Shown: positions 40,728 through 50,836 of the stretch, in pieces
How the letters are laid out: each line of letters opens with the position of its first letter
Position numbering within the stretch: position 1 is the first letter of the stretch
DNA from: Diplosphaera chodatii
Taxonomy: Eukaryota; Chlorophyta; Trebouxiophyceae; Prasiolales; Stichococcaceae
Assembly (NCBI GenBank): GCA_032358165.1
Contig: JAALGY010000033.1
Span: forward strand, 310,001 to 374,000
DNA: 64,000 bases
Reading direction: 5' to 3'
Translations under genes and position numbers: made by a program
Notes under the pieces: generated by a model
What the model saw: only the letters and a program-made list of their open reading frames with translations
What the model was told of the DNA's origin: nothing
Databases searched by the model: none

Positions 40728-41488
40728 ATGGACAACGTGCTGGGCGCACGCACGGATCTGGAGCTGCGCAACATCCTCACAGAGCAGCGCGACAAAACGG
40801 TGTGGAACAGCGGTCAAGCGGTCTACCATGTCGATTCTGTTGACAGCTGTGCAACTGCTGGGTTAATTGTGCCAGGCTGCAATCAGGCAAGCCTGTAGCG
40901 TGTGAAGCGTGCTGTTGCGCAGGTGGTAGTGGACTTCGGCTCTGCCTTCTGCAGCCACTGCAAGGCCATGCTGCCGCACTTTCTGACCGCCAGCAGAAAG
41001 GTGTGTCCCTGCTGGCAAATTTTGACGAGACTTGTCACCTACGAGGTGCTGCTGCCAAGGACCAACGTCTGTCGCTTGTGGCATGCAGCACCCAAAGCAG
41101 ATGTTTGTGGTGGCCAGCCTGGACTACATGCATGTTGAGGCAGAGGTGCGCTGTCTATCCTCAGCACAGAAGCCAACACTTATGCTGCTGCTTGGTCAAC
41201 CTGGGACAGAATGCAGGGTGATCACCTGAACGATCTAATGTGTTATACTCCTTACACACTGCAGGGTATTATATACACGCCGACGATTGCAGTGTACAAC
41301 AAGGGCAAGAAGGTGGGTGTCGCATGTTACGCATGTGTGCATAACAGCCAAACGTACAACACCGTGCCCCTCCTGCGGTGTCTGGTTCTGATGAATGGGT
41401 ATGTGGTGCGGTACACCAGGTGGACTCCTTCTATGGGAGCGATGCTCAGCGGCTGGATGACCACCTCTGGTTACACGAGGATGCCTGA
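40728..41488 (+). CDS. Thioredoxin-like protein, plant TRXL3-3-like, with FCSHC site
   Basis: Five exons: 40728-40799, 40923-41000, 41089-41145, 41265-41312, 41420-41488; phases all zero, 107 aa. The fold reads VVVDFGSAFCSHCKAMLPHF, MFVVASLDYM, then IIYTPTIAVYNKGKKVD with the cis-Pro loop intact (YTPT). The ending DSFYGSDAQRLDDHLWLHED matches the distinctive C-terminus of plant thioredoxin-like 3-3 proteins. The redox site is C-S-H-C preceded by Phe instead of W-C-G-P-C, so redox potential and partners should differ from classical thioredoxins. No transit peptide is visible; the start ATG gives MDNVLG, so a cytosolic place is likely. Confidence 0.88.
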
Positions 41489-42053
41489 CGCCAGCTGCCA
41501 GCGTGGATCTGGCAGCTTTGGCTGCCGCAAAAATCCTGCCACCGACACACGATGTGGCAATGCAGCGGTAGCCACCAGGCGGTCGATCAAATGAGTTGCC
41601 TGTGGTGCTGTCAGCCACATGAGGGCATGCACACGTATGTGGTGCCTTTGTACCATAGAGAGAGCCTGAGACACATCAGTATGCAGCCTAGAAGCGTTGT
41701 GTGGTTGCGATCAGAGTGGCGTGCAACAACTGGCCGTCCATGACAGCAGCACCAGCTGCCACATGTATGCGCTGTATGCGCTTGGAACGGGCATGACGAA
41801 TGGCGTGCACGAGGTAGGATGTCATGCATGCAGCACTCGTCAGCAAAATTGTGCGTGAGCAACTGCACGTCGCCATCCCGTGAGTTTCACTATGTAAGTC
41901 GGCCCCCAGCCCAGCGAGCAGATGTGCAGGACAACCTCAAGAAAACATCCTGCTGCCTGAACTACTTCCAAGCAGCCGTCAAGGTGGGAGCGCTGCATGT
42001 GCATGGGTCCTTTCGAAGGTTGTGCTGCGGGCCTGCGCTGGGCAGCGGCAGTC
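41489..42053. other. Intergenic region upstream of eL6
   Basis: This lies between the thioredoxin-like stop and the eL6 start, both on plus. It should include the eL6 promoter. No conserved element or additional coding exon could be supported. Confidence 0.4.
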
Positions 42054-43602
42054 ATGGCACCCACAGCTGCGCTGGGCGTGTCCCGCAGCAAGTCCTACCA
42101 CAAGCGGGGTGCTTGGGCGATTAAGCAGAAGAATGGTGGCAAGTTCCCAACGCACGCCAAGCAGGAGAAGCCAGACCCAGCAGCCGCCAAGGAGCCGCGG
42201 CTGTACCCAGCGGACGATGTGAAGACGCCGAAGAAGCGGCACAACACGCTCAGGCCCACGAAGCTCAGGGCCAGCATCACCCCAGGCACAGTGCTCATCC
42301 TGCTGGCGGGCCGCTTCAAGGGCAAGCGCGTGGTGTTCCTGCGGCAGCTGCCCTCCGGCCTGCTCCTCGTCACCGGCCCCTTCAAGCTGAACGGCGTGCC
42401 GATGCGGCGGGTGAACCAGGCGTACGTGATCGCCACCTCTACCAAGGTGCGGCTTTCTGCTGTCACCAGATGCACGCCACGCTGCACGCTTCCAGACCGC
42501 TGGCATGAACTGCCGCCGGTGAGCGAGCTGGCTGTGCCGGCCAGCACCAGCTCCGATCATGCTTGAGTGCCGGCGTGTCCTGGCATCCGGCAAACGCTGC
42601 ACAGGCCAGCGCTGAGACCAATAAAAGAGTGTTGCCGGAGGCCCCAACCATATTACCTGTGCTCAACGGTTGCTGGTGACTCCTGTCACACAGGTGGACG
42701 TCGGCAGCGTGGACACCGCCAAGTTCGACGACGCCTACTTCAAGCCCACTGAGAAGAAGGACAAGAAGAAGGGCGAGGCGGAGTTCTTCCAGGTGGCCAT
42801 CGCATTACATCCTGATCAGTGTTGCTCAGCGCAGATTGGCAGTTGCGCTCAGCACAGATTGGTGGCAGCGGAGGCCGGGCAGCTGGGGCCAAGCGGCTGC
42901 AGCAGCCGCAGGCGCCCTCAGCCGAGACAGTGCAATCCACAGCTCAGCGATGCACTGGCAGCAGGGTGCACACGGCAGCAGGCATCAGCTAGTTGCCCTG
43001 CTGCCGGACGTCATCCTCACAGCAGCACAGCAGCCAGCCCTGAGCTGCTGCCAGTCTGCTCCCGCCGTGCCCGCTCATGCGAGCTGCACTCTGCCCAACT
43101 AGCATCAGGGGCGGCTGGGCGGTCATGCTCCTAGTCTGGCAGCTTCATATGCAGTGGCTAGCGAGACTGATGCGTTCCTTTCGTCTGACTCACCTGCAGA
43201 CAGAGGGCAGCGAGGCGAAGAAGGAGCTGGCGCCGGAGTATGTGGAAAACCAGAAGTCGGTGGACGGCGCGCTGCTGGGCAGCCTGTCCGACGACCTCAA
43301 GGTGTGTCCTCCAGTCAGTTTTGCACTCACATCTTGAGCACAATTGCAATGTGCGATATGCGGGTGAGTGGGTCTGCCGGCTTTGCGGCGCACCGTGTGC
43401 AGCACCCGCCAGACAGCAAGGCGGTGTTAGTGCAGCCTCCCCTCGGCCTCCTCATACTAAAGGGTACTACTCTGACAAACCCTCAAGCATTGACGTCAAC
43501 GACGGCTATCGCTGATGTCCAACCGCCATGGTACTGCAGGCGTACCTTGCCACGCGGTTTGGCCTGAAGGGTGGCGACCGGCCCCACCTCATGAAGTTCT
43601 GA
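42054..43602 (+). CDS. RPL6: 60S ribosomal protein eL6 (RPL6)
   Basis: Structural protein of the cytosolic large ribosomal subunit. Four exons: 42054-42446, 42694-42792, 43200-43301, 43540-43602; phases zero, 218 aa. The N-terminus [19 protein letters not shown] is followed by the eL6 core: [57 protein letters not shown] and [10 protein letters not shown]. The C-terminal exons carry [17 protein letters not shown], the [12 protein letters not shown] helix and the terminal [19 protein letters not shown]. Length and all blocks fit plant eL6. GC-rich third positions are strongest in this gene, as expected for high expression. A TGTAA signal lies 242 bases downstream. Confidence 0.97.
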
Positions 43603-43843
43603 GCTGGGTGCTCCAGCCGGCGTGTGCCAGCGGCGGGGCAGCTGGCAGCGGGCTGCAGTGCTTGGCAGCAGCAAGCAGCGGTCGGCAGCCGGCAGACACC
43701 TGCTGCGGCTGCAACGGCAATTTGCTGTGGAGGAGGGTTTGACAGGGGTCTCGGAGTGCCTGCTCGTGTGCGATCCAGGCAGTTGGGCAGCTCTGGCATG
43801 GTCACTGTAGCGTGCCGCTTTTGGACACTGCAAGATCCAGGGG

Positions 43844-43848
43844 TGTAA
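43844..43848 (+). promoter_or_regulatory. TGTAA polyadenylation signal of eL6
   Basis: TGTAA lies 242 bases past the eL6 stop. In chlorophyte algae TGTAA is the usual near-upstream polyadenylation element, placed some 10-20 bases before the cleavage site. Only position and motif support it. Confidence 0.5.
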
Positions 43849-44839
43849 CTGCTGGATGCACAATGGCCACTGCACGGATGTCAAGGCCCCACACAACAGC
43901 AGCTGGTCCTAGCGACCATGCACGTCCACAATACGGAGCCATTCCTCAACATGCATGAGCAGCAACGCAGATGATGGATTGCGCAGTCGACTGAGTGTGC
44001 TGATCCCTGGTCGCCCTGATAAGCACCGAAGCTGAGATGCTTGTCATTACCCCTGGCATGCATGCATCGCATACGCGATAAGTGCAGCGTGTGTATGGGC
44101 CTGCCTTGCAGGGTTGTGGCTGCTGGGGAATTTTCAGGCTGGCGAGGGAGCGGCATCACCTAGTCCCCTGCCGATCTCCGACACCTGACCGTTGGGCAGA
44201 CTCGGGGCCCGCCGCGACAGCCGCACAGCACTCTGCACGGCCCAAAACTACTTAAAAGCTGCTCAACAGCGTCGGAAGTGACGTCAAAGGCAGCCGCACG
44301 CTGTATACCGTGCTAGAAGTTGGTTGCACTTGGCCACGGGGAGTCCGTAAATCCGTTACCCGTCACTTGCAGCACAGCGGGGCGAGAGCCCACCGCAGGA
44401 ACCAAGGTCAGTCTCATGACGTATCAAAGTACAGGCTATCGAGCTTCCCGCCATGATCAGCACGGATATCCGTAGGCAGGCGAGCTACAGCGGAGCGGGA
44501 TGCAAAACATGCACGACTCCGGTCTGCTGTGTGTTCCTTGTCTACCATGCACCAGATGCGCGTTGGCGTCTGTGCGACTGACGATGCAAACAATTCAGCG
44601 TGTACATGTCGTCGGTCCGCGTGTTATTGCATTGGACGCCCTGTGCCTGCAGGACACCAGCATGATGGTACACAGTCCGAAAATGCAGATCTCCACGCCA
44701 CAGGGCTTGCTGTTGTATACATCCCTGCAAGCAGTCCTGTACTCACTGCGTCGCTGTGATGCTGCAGGCCTCCTTGCCGCGAGTGAGTTGGTAGCTTCAA
44801 CCGCCAGCTGCGCGGTTGTGGCCCAACCGTGCCAGTTGC
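43849..44839. other. Intergenic region upstream of the orphan membrane gene
   Basis: No additional exon chain was supported. Open frames at 44500-45075 (plus) run out of frame into the first exon of the next gene. The region should hold that gene's promoter. Confidence 0.35.
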
Positions 44840-47800
44840 ATGGTGGGCAGGCGGCGGTCGCCGTGTCCTCGGCAGCCCACGAGCAGCCGGGCGCTCTCCA
44901 GCCTGACATCTGCGCCAGCGGTCGTGTGCATCGCTCTGCTGGTGCGTCCAGCCCAGAGAGTAGGCTCTGCTGCCGTGCTGTCGCCCCAGCTCAGCATGTC
45001 AAGTTGATGTCAATCAACAACATCCAACTGGACGGATCCATGTGCTCACACGGCATCTGCAACATCTACAGGTGACGTCGACGGCAGCAGGGGCTCTGCC
45101 TACAGCAGCGGCCACAGGCACGCTCTTCGGGGCGGACCAGCAGTCCGAGCCCAAGCTGCAGGTGGATGACGATGTGCATGCAGCGGCGGCGGATGCCGCT
45201 GCAAAGTGGCAGCAGCGAGTCAACCACATCTTCGGCAGCGTCGGCATCGACACGCGGCGGCGGGCCTCGGCGCTGTTCGGCACGGCTGTGCCGGGCATCT
45301 CGCACCAGCTCCTGGCAGATGTTGCAGGTGCGAACTGCTCAGCGCTTGATGCAGGAGCTTCCAGCATGATCTGCACCCATATTTCACCAGCAGATCCGGA
45401 GATGTTTCTCATTTCCTTCTCTTCTGGCAGCGAAATGCTAGGCTTTTCTGCTTGCCGGATGTGCACGTGTCACACCCAGAGTGCATAAGCAACCGTGTGT
45501 GCAACTCCTGCAGATGCTGCAGAAGCGTCGCCGGTTGAGCGCCACAGCAGGACCGCAGCAGTGCTGCCGTGCCTGAACGACGACGGCTCGGTGGCCGGCG
45601 GCGGGGCGGCGGGCTGCCGCCCGGGGACCCTAGAGAAGCCGCTGGATCCCGCGGGCGGCGGCAAGGCCGCGCTGCTGGCGCACCACATGTATCAGCAGCG
45701 GGACACAGGGTTCAGGGACGATGTGGCCTTGGCGAGAGCGGAGCAGCTGCACAGGGATCACGAGCAGCAGCAGCAGCCGCAGCCGCACCAGCAGCCAGGA
45801 AAGCAGCAGATGCGCAACCTGTCCCAGGGCACGTCTGTTGGCATGGCCTCCAGGCACGGCAGCCTGCTGCAGGGTGGCCTGGCGGTCGCTGATGCCGGCT
45901 TGGCGGCCGCCGGGCCGAACCCGAAGGCGGCCGCACACATCGCAGCCAAGATGCAGCCTCTCGCAGTGCACAGGTGCCTTGACTCTCACCTTCGACGCCC
46001 GCCATTGCTGCAGCAGCTTGACTGCATGTGCATGAAGTAGGCAGTGCAGCGCAGAGGGAACTGTGCGCCAGGCCGCCAACGCTGGACCTGAACACATGCT
46101 GCGCTTCCGCCCGCAGCCGGATCGTGGACCGCGCGCTGGACGACCACCTGCAGCACCTGGACGCTGTTGAGACCCGGAAGCAGCCGGTGGCGGCGGACGG
46201 CCCCGACAGCACGCTGCGGGGTTGGGAGGCGGCCGACGAGGGCGGCGCCCTGGGCTTCGGCTTCCAGCACCTGCCCGCAGACCAGGTGGGTTGACGGGTG
46301 ATTTAGGTCGCACGGCATCTCTGCCGTGATGCCTGTGACTTTGCTGACCTGGGCGGTGGCAGGATACCATGCACATGTGTTGGCTGTTGTGGTGGTCGAG
46401 AGACCACTGCAATTCGGTTGTCCGTTCGAACGTGACGTGATGCTTGGCAACCACTGCAGGTGCACCAGCAGCAGCCGGATGGCGGCTGGTGGGTGGCCCT
46501 GCTGCTGCGGCTTGCGCTGGCGGCGGGGTGCGCTGTTTGCGTGGCGGGTCTGTACGCGATTCGCTGCAGGGTGGCCAGCCAGCGTGTGCAGGTGCTGTGA
46601 TCCAGTGTACCCAGTCCGCTGACCTTCTCGCTCCCTATACCTGCACGACCGAAAGTCGCGCTGCTGGTGCTGACCTGGCCCTCTCTGTGAATCCCATACC
46701 TTGGGCGGGGTCCTCACACCTGTATTTGAAATCTTGCAGGTTGGCGTGCGGTACGGGGATGGCAAGCGGCTGCCGCTGCTGAGCACTCCCGTGCCGGCGG
46801 TGACGTCAGCAAAGGGCGACGACAGCATGCAGCCGGTGTGTAGACGGTGCACATGTCTCAGTGTGACACAGGGGGGTCGTCGCATGAGACAATACTGCAG
46901 AGTTGCATATCCACCTGATGGCATCTGTCCTGTTTGGCCATTGTCACTGTACTTAGTTCAGGTAGTGCCACCATGAATCAGCCTCCTGAACCCAGCTGCA
47001 TGGTCCATACACAACAGATGTCATCTTTCGCTACAGGGCACGCCCGAGAGCGCCACCTGCCGGCCGAGGCGCCTGGAGGCCGACCTCGACATGGCGTCGC
47101 CCCTCGCCCCCTGCCCTGACGGCAGCCCGCGCATCGGTGTGCCACACGACAGGTCAGTCCCACCTCCATGCTCCTGCAGCCCATGCCCTTGCTGCCGCAG
47201 CAAAGGTCTCCAGAGAGATCATTCCTGAACTCTGCATGTTGATCAAAGTTCAGCAGCGAGCGGTGGTTGGCACAACAGCACATTGTCGTGCCAATGCTCT
47301 GCTGGAGCCCTGCAAGTCGCCCTACGAAAGCCCTGAGCCACTGCTTGCATGTCGCAGGTCGCTGGTCAGCGGCAAGCCCCGCTCGGGCGCCCACTTCCAC
47401 CTGCAGGCCTTTGCCGGTGGCCTGACCATCCTGCCCCCGCAGACGCCCTTTGCAACGCCCCTGTCCTCCCTCGCCACCTCTGCCAGCTACACAGGTGACC
47501 TGCGTGGTATGTACATGCATCAATGCAGTCCCGAGCCACTGCCATCATCACGGTGTGCGCAGCATGCGCATGTTCAGGTTTATCCTGATATGCTGTTCGG
47601 TGAGAAACTGCAAGAGAAACTGCACAACATGAAACCATCAACTGTAGAGCTTTGTGTGCAGACCCCTCGCCGCTGGGCATCGGCTCGCCGCTGTCGCTCG
47701 CCTCGCCGTCGCCCTCCCCGCAGCAGGCCGCCGCGGCGCACTCCCCGCCCCGGCAGCACCCGGCCAGGCACGTGCGCTGGGACGCGCCCAGTCCCGAGTG

Positions 47801-47843
47801 GCCGGTGCTGAGCCCCGGGGTGCCGCGCTCCTTTCGGGGCTGA
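44840..47843 (+). CDS. Orphan protein with N-terminal signal-anchor and a second hydrophobic segment
   Basis: I do not recognise the family. Nine exons with consistent phases: 44840-44941, 45072-45327, 45514-45973, 46117-46285, 46460-46591, 46740-46835, 47037-47152, 47358-47494, 47662-47843; 549 aa. Residues about 25-50 are hydrophobic (APAVVCIALLVTSTAAG) after a basic start, like a signal anchor or signal peptide. A long middle part follows, with VNHIFGSVGIDTRRRAS, a Gln/His-rich run and MASRHGSLLQGG. Then comes a transmembrane segment (WWVALLLRLALAAGCAVCVA) ending in basic residues. The C-terminal tail is Pro/Ser-rich, with LTILPPQTPFATPLSS and SPSPQQAAAAHSPP, low-complexity and phosphorylatable. 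The topology suggests a large lumenal or extracellular part and a cytosolic tail. The first exon is the least certain. Confidence 0.6.
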
Positions 47844-48754
47844 AAGGCGCCCGCCCTTCTGCGTCAACTGCAGTGCACCGTCCGACATGCCGGAACTGGG
47901 GTCTGGCTGGCAAAGCGTGTCTGGCGCCAAGGAGTTTCGTTGAGTTACAAGCGACATGCGCAGAATATCCGGGAAGCAGCTCGTTCCTGGTCAAAGAGCA
48001 AGGCTGCAGAGCTAGAAGGCAGCCTCTCTGGGTTTGCCAGCAGCCGTACTGCTGTATAGTCCACAGGGGCGTGGTTTGAAATAGCTGCTGCCCAACGAGA
48101 CCACTTATCGTACATCAGTTATTGGTGCTGCACAAGCCTACGGTTGGTGCGATATGCATTGTCGGGTCGTCTTGTAATTGCTCACAATAGTCGTGATGGA
48201 TGGCCAGGCATCCAGTGGAACATGTGATGACGGCAGTCATGCAAGCAATACTCCTTTAGACCAGCCACCACAGTGTTATCCGTTGAAGCACAAGATTGTC
48301 ACCAAAGCACAGCGAAGGCAAGCTACAAACTCGAAAGTTGGCACGAAGTAGACCTAACCGCATTTGACGACTATCAACTCTCTGGCGCAAGACCCCAACT
48401 AAGATTGGCAAAACACGAGGGCAGAACCCTGCATCAGGATAATGCTGGAGCCTTCAACATATGCCGCCACTGCAATGTGCGCTGCGAATTGTGACCCCAA
48501 CATTCTAGGTCCAAAGGGTTCTCAAACATCATTAGTCATGCACTCTGCTTTCTACCATCAACAGTAGCCAAAGTGGGCATGAGCGGTGTCACTTCAGGCG
48601 CACACACAGCATGGGAGTTGGAAACTCCTGTACTTTGTTCCTGCACTGCATCTACTTCAGGTGCGTGCCCCTTGTCAGATGCTTTCAAAACCACTATCTG
48701 TTTCGCTCATGAGGTTGCAGACGCCCCTATGGACCGCTGTAAACTGCGGTCCCA
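47844..48754. other. Intergenic region between convergent genes; AT-richer block
   Basis: The stops of the orphan membrane gene (plus) and the polyglutamine gene (minus) face each other. 48090-48560 is AT-richer than its surroundings and holds a 73-codon frame (48273-48494) that matches nothing. A TGTAA at 48173-48177 could serve the plus-strand gene. Confidence 0.4.
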
Positions 48755-49203
48755 TCACATGCTTGACGCCGGGTGCAGAAAGTCCTCCATCATGTTCCCC
48801 TCAAGGGCCTCCAGCACGACCGCATCCCAGTCGGTGGACCGCCAGCCGTTGAGGCTGGTGCTGCTGCCGCCCCGCTGGAGCGAAGGCGGCCTCGACAGCG
48901 CCCTGCCGGGAGCGCTGCCCGTGATGATGGACCTGAGCTCACCGTCCCAGGCCTGGCCGGCTGCAGCTGCCGGCAGGGGGCCCAGCGGCAGGTCGCCCAC
49001 TGCCGGCGATGGGGGCGGTGCCGCTGTGCCCATTGCCAGTGACTGGGGCAAGCAGTCGCTGCCCACGGAGCAGCTGCCCATCGCCGCCAGCGACTCCTGC
49101 CGGAACAGCTGCCCCAGGGAGCTCTGTCGCAGCAGCGATGCCAGCGAGTCGTGCCGGTCTGCTTCGGGCGCCAGCTCGGTCTCCTGGCTGAGTTGGCCCT
49201 GCA

Positions 49204-49235
<32 letters not shown>

Positions 49236-50698
49236 GGATGCTGCAAAGCTGCGCTGCCATTGGTTGGAGCTGTGACGCTGATGTGGTCAGCTGTCAGCTG
49301 GATCTGCAGCGGCTGTGGCGGGTTGGGACCGTCAGCAGCCTGCTGTGCATGATGGCCCGCCTGCATCATGTTGCTGTGTGGTGGCCACGCATGCTGCCGT
49401 GCTGCAGCAACCTGGGTCGCCTCCACAATGATAACGTCTTGGGCTTGGCCGCTGCTACGGGGGCCGTCATTGCCGTGTGCTGTCAGCTGTTCCACATGCT
49501 GAACACCGGGCCAGCAGTGCTGTGGCAGGCACAGTGTAGCCTCCTGAAGATCAGGTCAAGTACGTGAACTTGAGCCGAGCTTGGCGGCAGGGTCACAGGC
49601 ATGCTGTAAGATGCAGGCGCAGCCCTTGCACCAGAACTCAAACAGCAGCGGGGTGCCCAACATTACACGCGTGACCCCTACCTGAGGCATCGTTGAAAAG
49701 GCGCTCAGCTGCATATCCTGGCCGGTAGGCAGCTGGGCCCCGGTGTCCCACGGCTCTGTCTTCAGGGTTGCCAAGCCGTTGTGCTCAGCCCCCGAGCCAG
49801 CAACGCTGCAGGAGTCGCGGCAGTGGCCTTGTCTGCTCGCCCCGTTTGCGTCGGCGAACGCGGCTTGGAAGTGGCGCCAGCCGCCGGTCTGTGGCAGGAC
49901 GCCGTGCTGCGCGTCCTCGTGCAGCAGCTGCGCTGCGGGGTGCTCCAGCGGCGTGCTGAGGCTGTAGCTTCTCGGCGGCAGCGCGTCCTTGGCGGTGGCC
50001 AGGGTGATGTGCGTCGCCACGCACTCGGGGTTGCTGCGCGTGCGCACGCTGAAGCAGCCGCCGCAGGGCCGCTTCTCGGTGCAGGCGGGCACGCCGCTGC
50101 TGCACAGCCGGCCGCTGCTGCTGAGCTGGCTGCCGCTGCTGCGGTGCAGGCTGATGGGCGCAGACCCGTGGCTCGGCAGGGGGTGGGGCAACGGCATCTG
50201 CAGCTGCGCCGGCGCCAGCGTGGGGTAGTCGGCGCTCTGTGTGCCTCGCAGGCCCGTCCCCCAGCCCGCCGATTGTAGGGCCCCTGGAAGGGTGACGCCA
50301 AAGCCACCCTGGGGCGGTGCCCAGCAGGCGCCGTCGTCGCCGGGCAGGCCCCGAGCGAAGAAGCTGTTGCAGTGCTGGTAGGCGGCCTGCGGCCCGCAGA
50401 ACAGCGGCAGAGCGGCTGGCCCGCCGATGTGGCTGCCCGCCGCCGCTGTGCCGCCCAGTGCAGCACTGCTGTCGGCGCCTGAGGACAGAGCCGGAGAAAC
50501 TGCGACCGGCCGCTCTGGCGGCGGCCGCTGCAGCCGCGCCTCGGCCGAGCCCCGCCGGCGCAGGGCCCCTGACGACCGGCGGGACAGCGGCGCCCTGGGG
50601 CTGTCCGCCAGGCACCTTGGGCCCCTGCAGCAACCGCAACCGGCGGTCAGTCGTGCTAGGTTTTGTCGCTTCGAAGGGGGACCCTCTTTGATGGCCAT
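48755..50698 (-). CDS. Low-complexity Gln/Ser/Pro-rich protein with polyglutamine tract
   Basis: Family not recognised. Two exons on minus, 50698-49682 and 49498-48755, both phase zero (donor CAG|GTAGGG, acceptor TTCAG|CAT), 586 aa from the ATG at 50698. The N-terminus has MAIKEGPPSKRQNLARL then CGCCRGPRC. A second Cys-containing stretch, CTEKRPCGGCFSVRTRS, lies mid-protein. The rest is Ser, Pro, Gln and Ala rich, with a polyglutamine run from a CTG repeat at 49205-49234 and repeats such as LLRQSSLGQLFRQESLA. The tail is STDWDAVVLEALEGNMMEDF, acidic and amphipathic. This composition suits a transcriptional regulator or scaffold, but no DNA-binding domain is visible. It may be the 3' part of a larger gene with the upstream model, because a GTGAGC donor overlaps that gene's stop. 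Confidence 0.6.
49205..49234. repeat. (CTG)10 microsatellite inside a coding exon
   Basis: Ten uninterrupted CTG triplets on plus read as CAG, glutamine, on the minus strand within the low-complexity gene. A pure run like this is prone to length change. Confidence 0.9.
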
Positions 50699-50836
50699 CA
50701 GCAGCAGGTGCTTGTTGACTGCACTTGCACGTTGCCAAGCAGACACATGTCCCGAGTAGCACTGCGTCCCTCGAAATGTGATCAAACTCTTTTCAGAGTG
50801 TCAAACACTTTCATGTGGAGAAGGAGTGAACGGGGC

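Noticed and set aside
45630..46454. 274-codon minus-strand open frame
   Set aside because: Antisense to phase-consistent exons of the orphan membrane gene; Arg/Pro-rich composition is typical of a shadow frame.
49785..50762. 325-codon minus-strand frame overlapping the polyglutamine gene
   Set aside because: Alternative frame of the same exon; the chosen frame has better third-position bias and joins in phase to the next exon.
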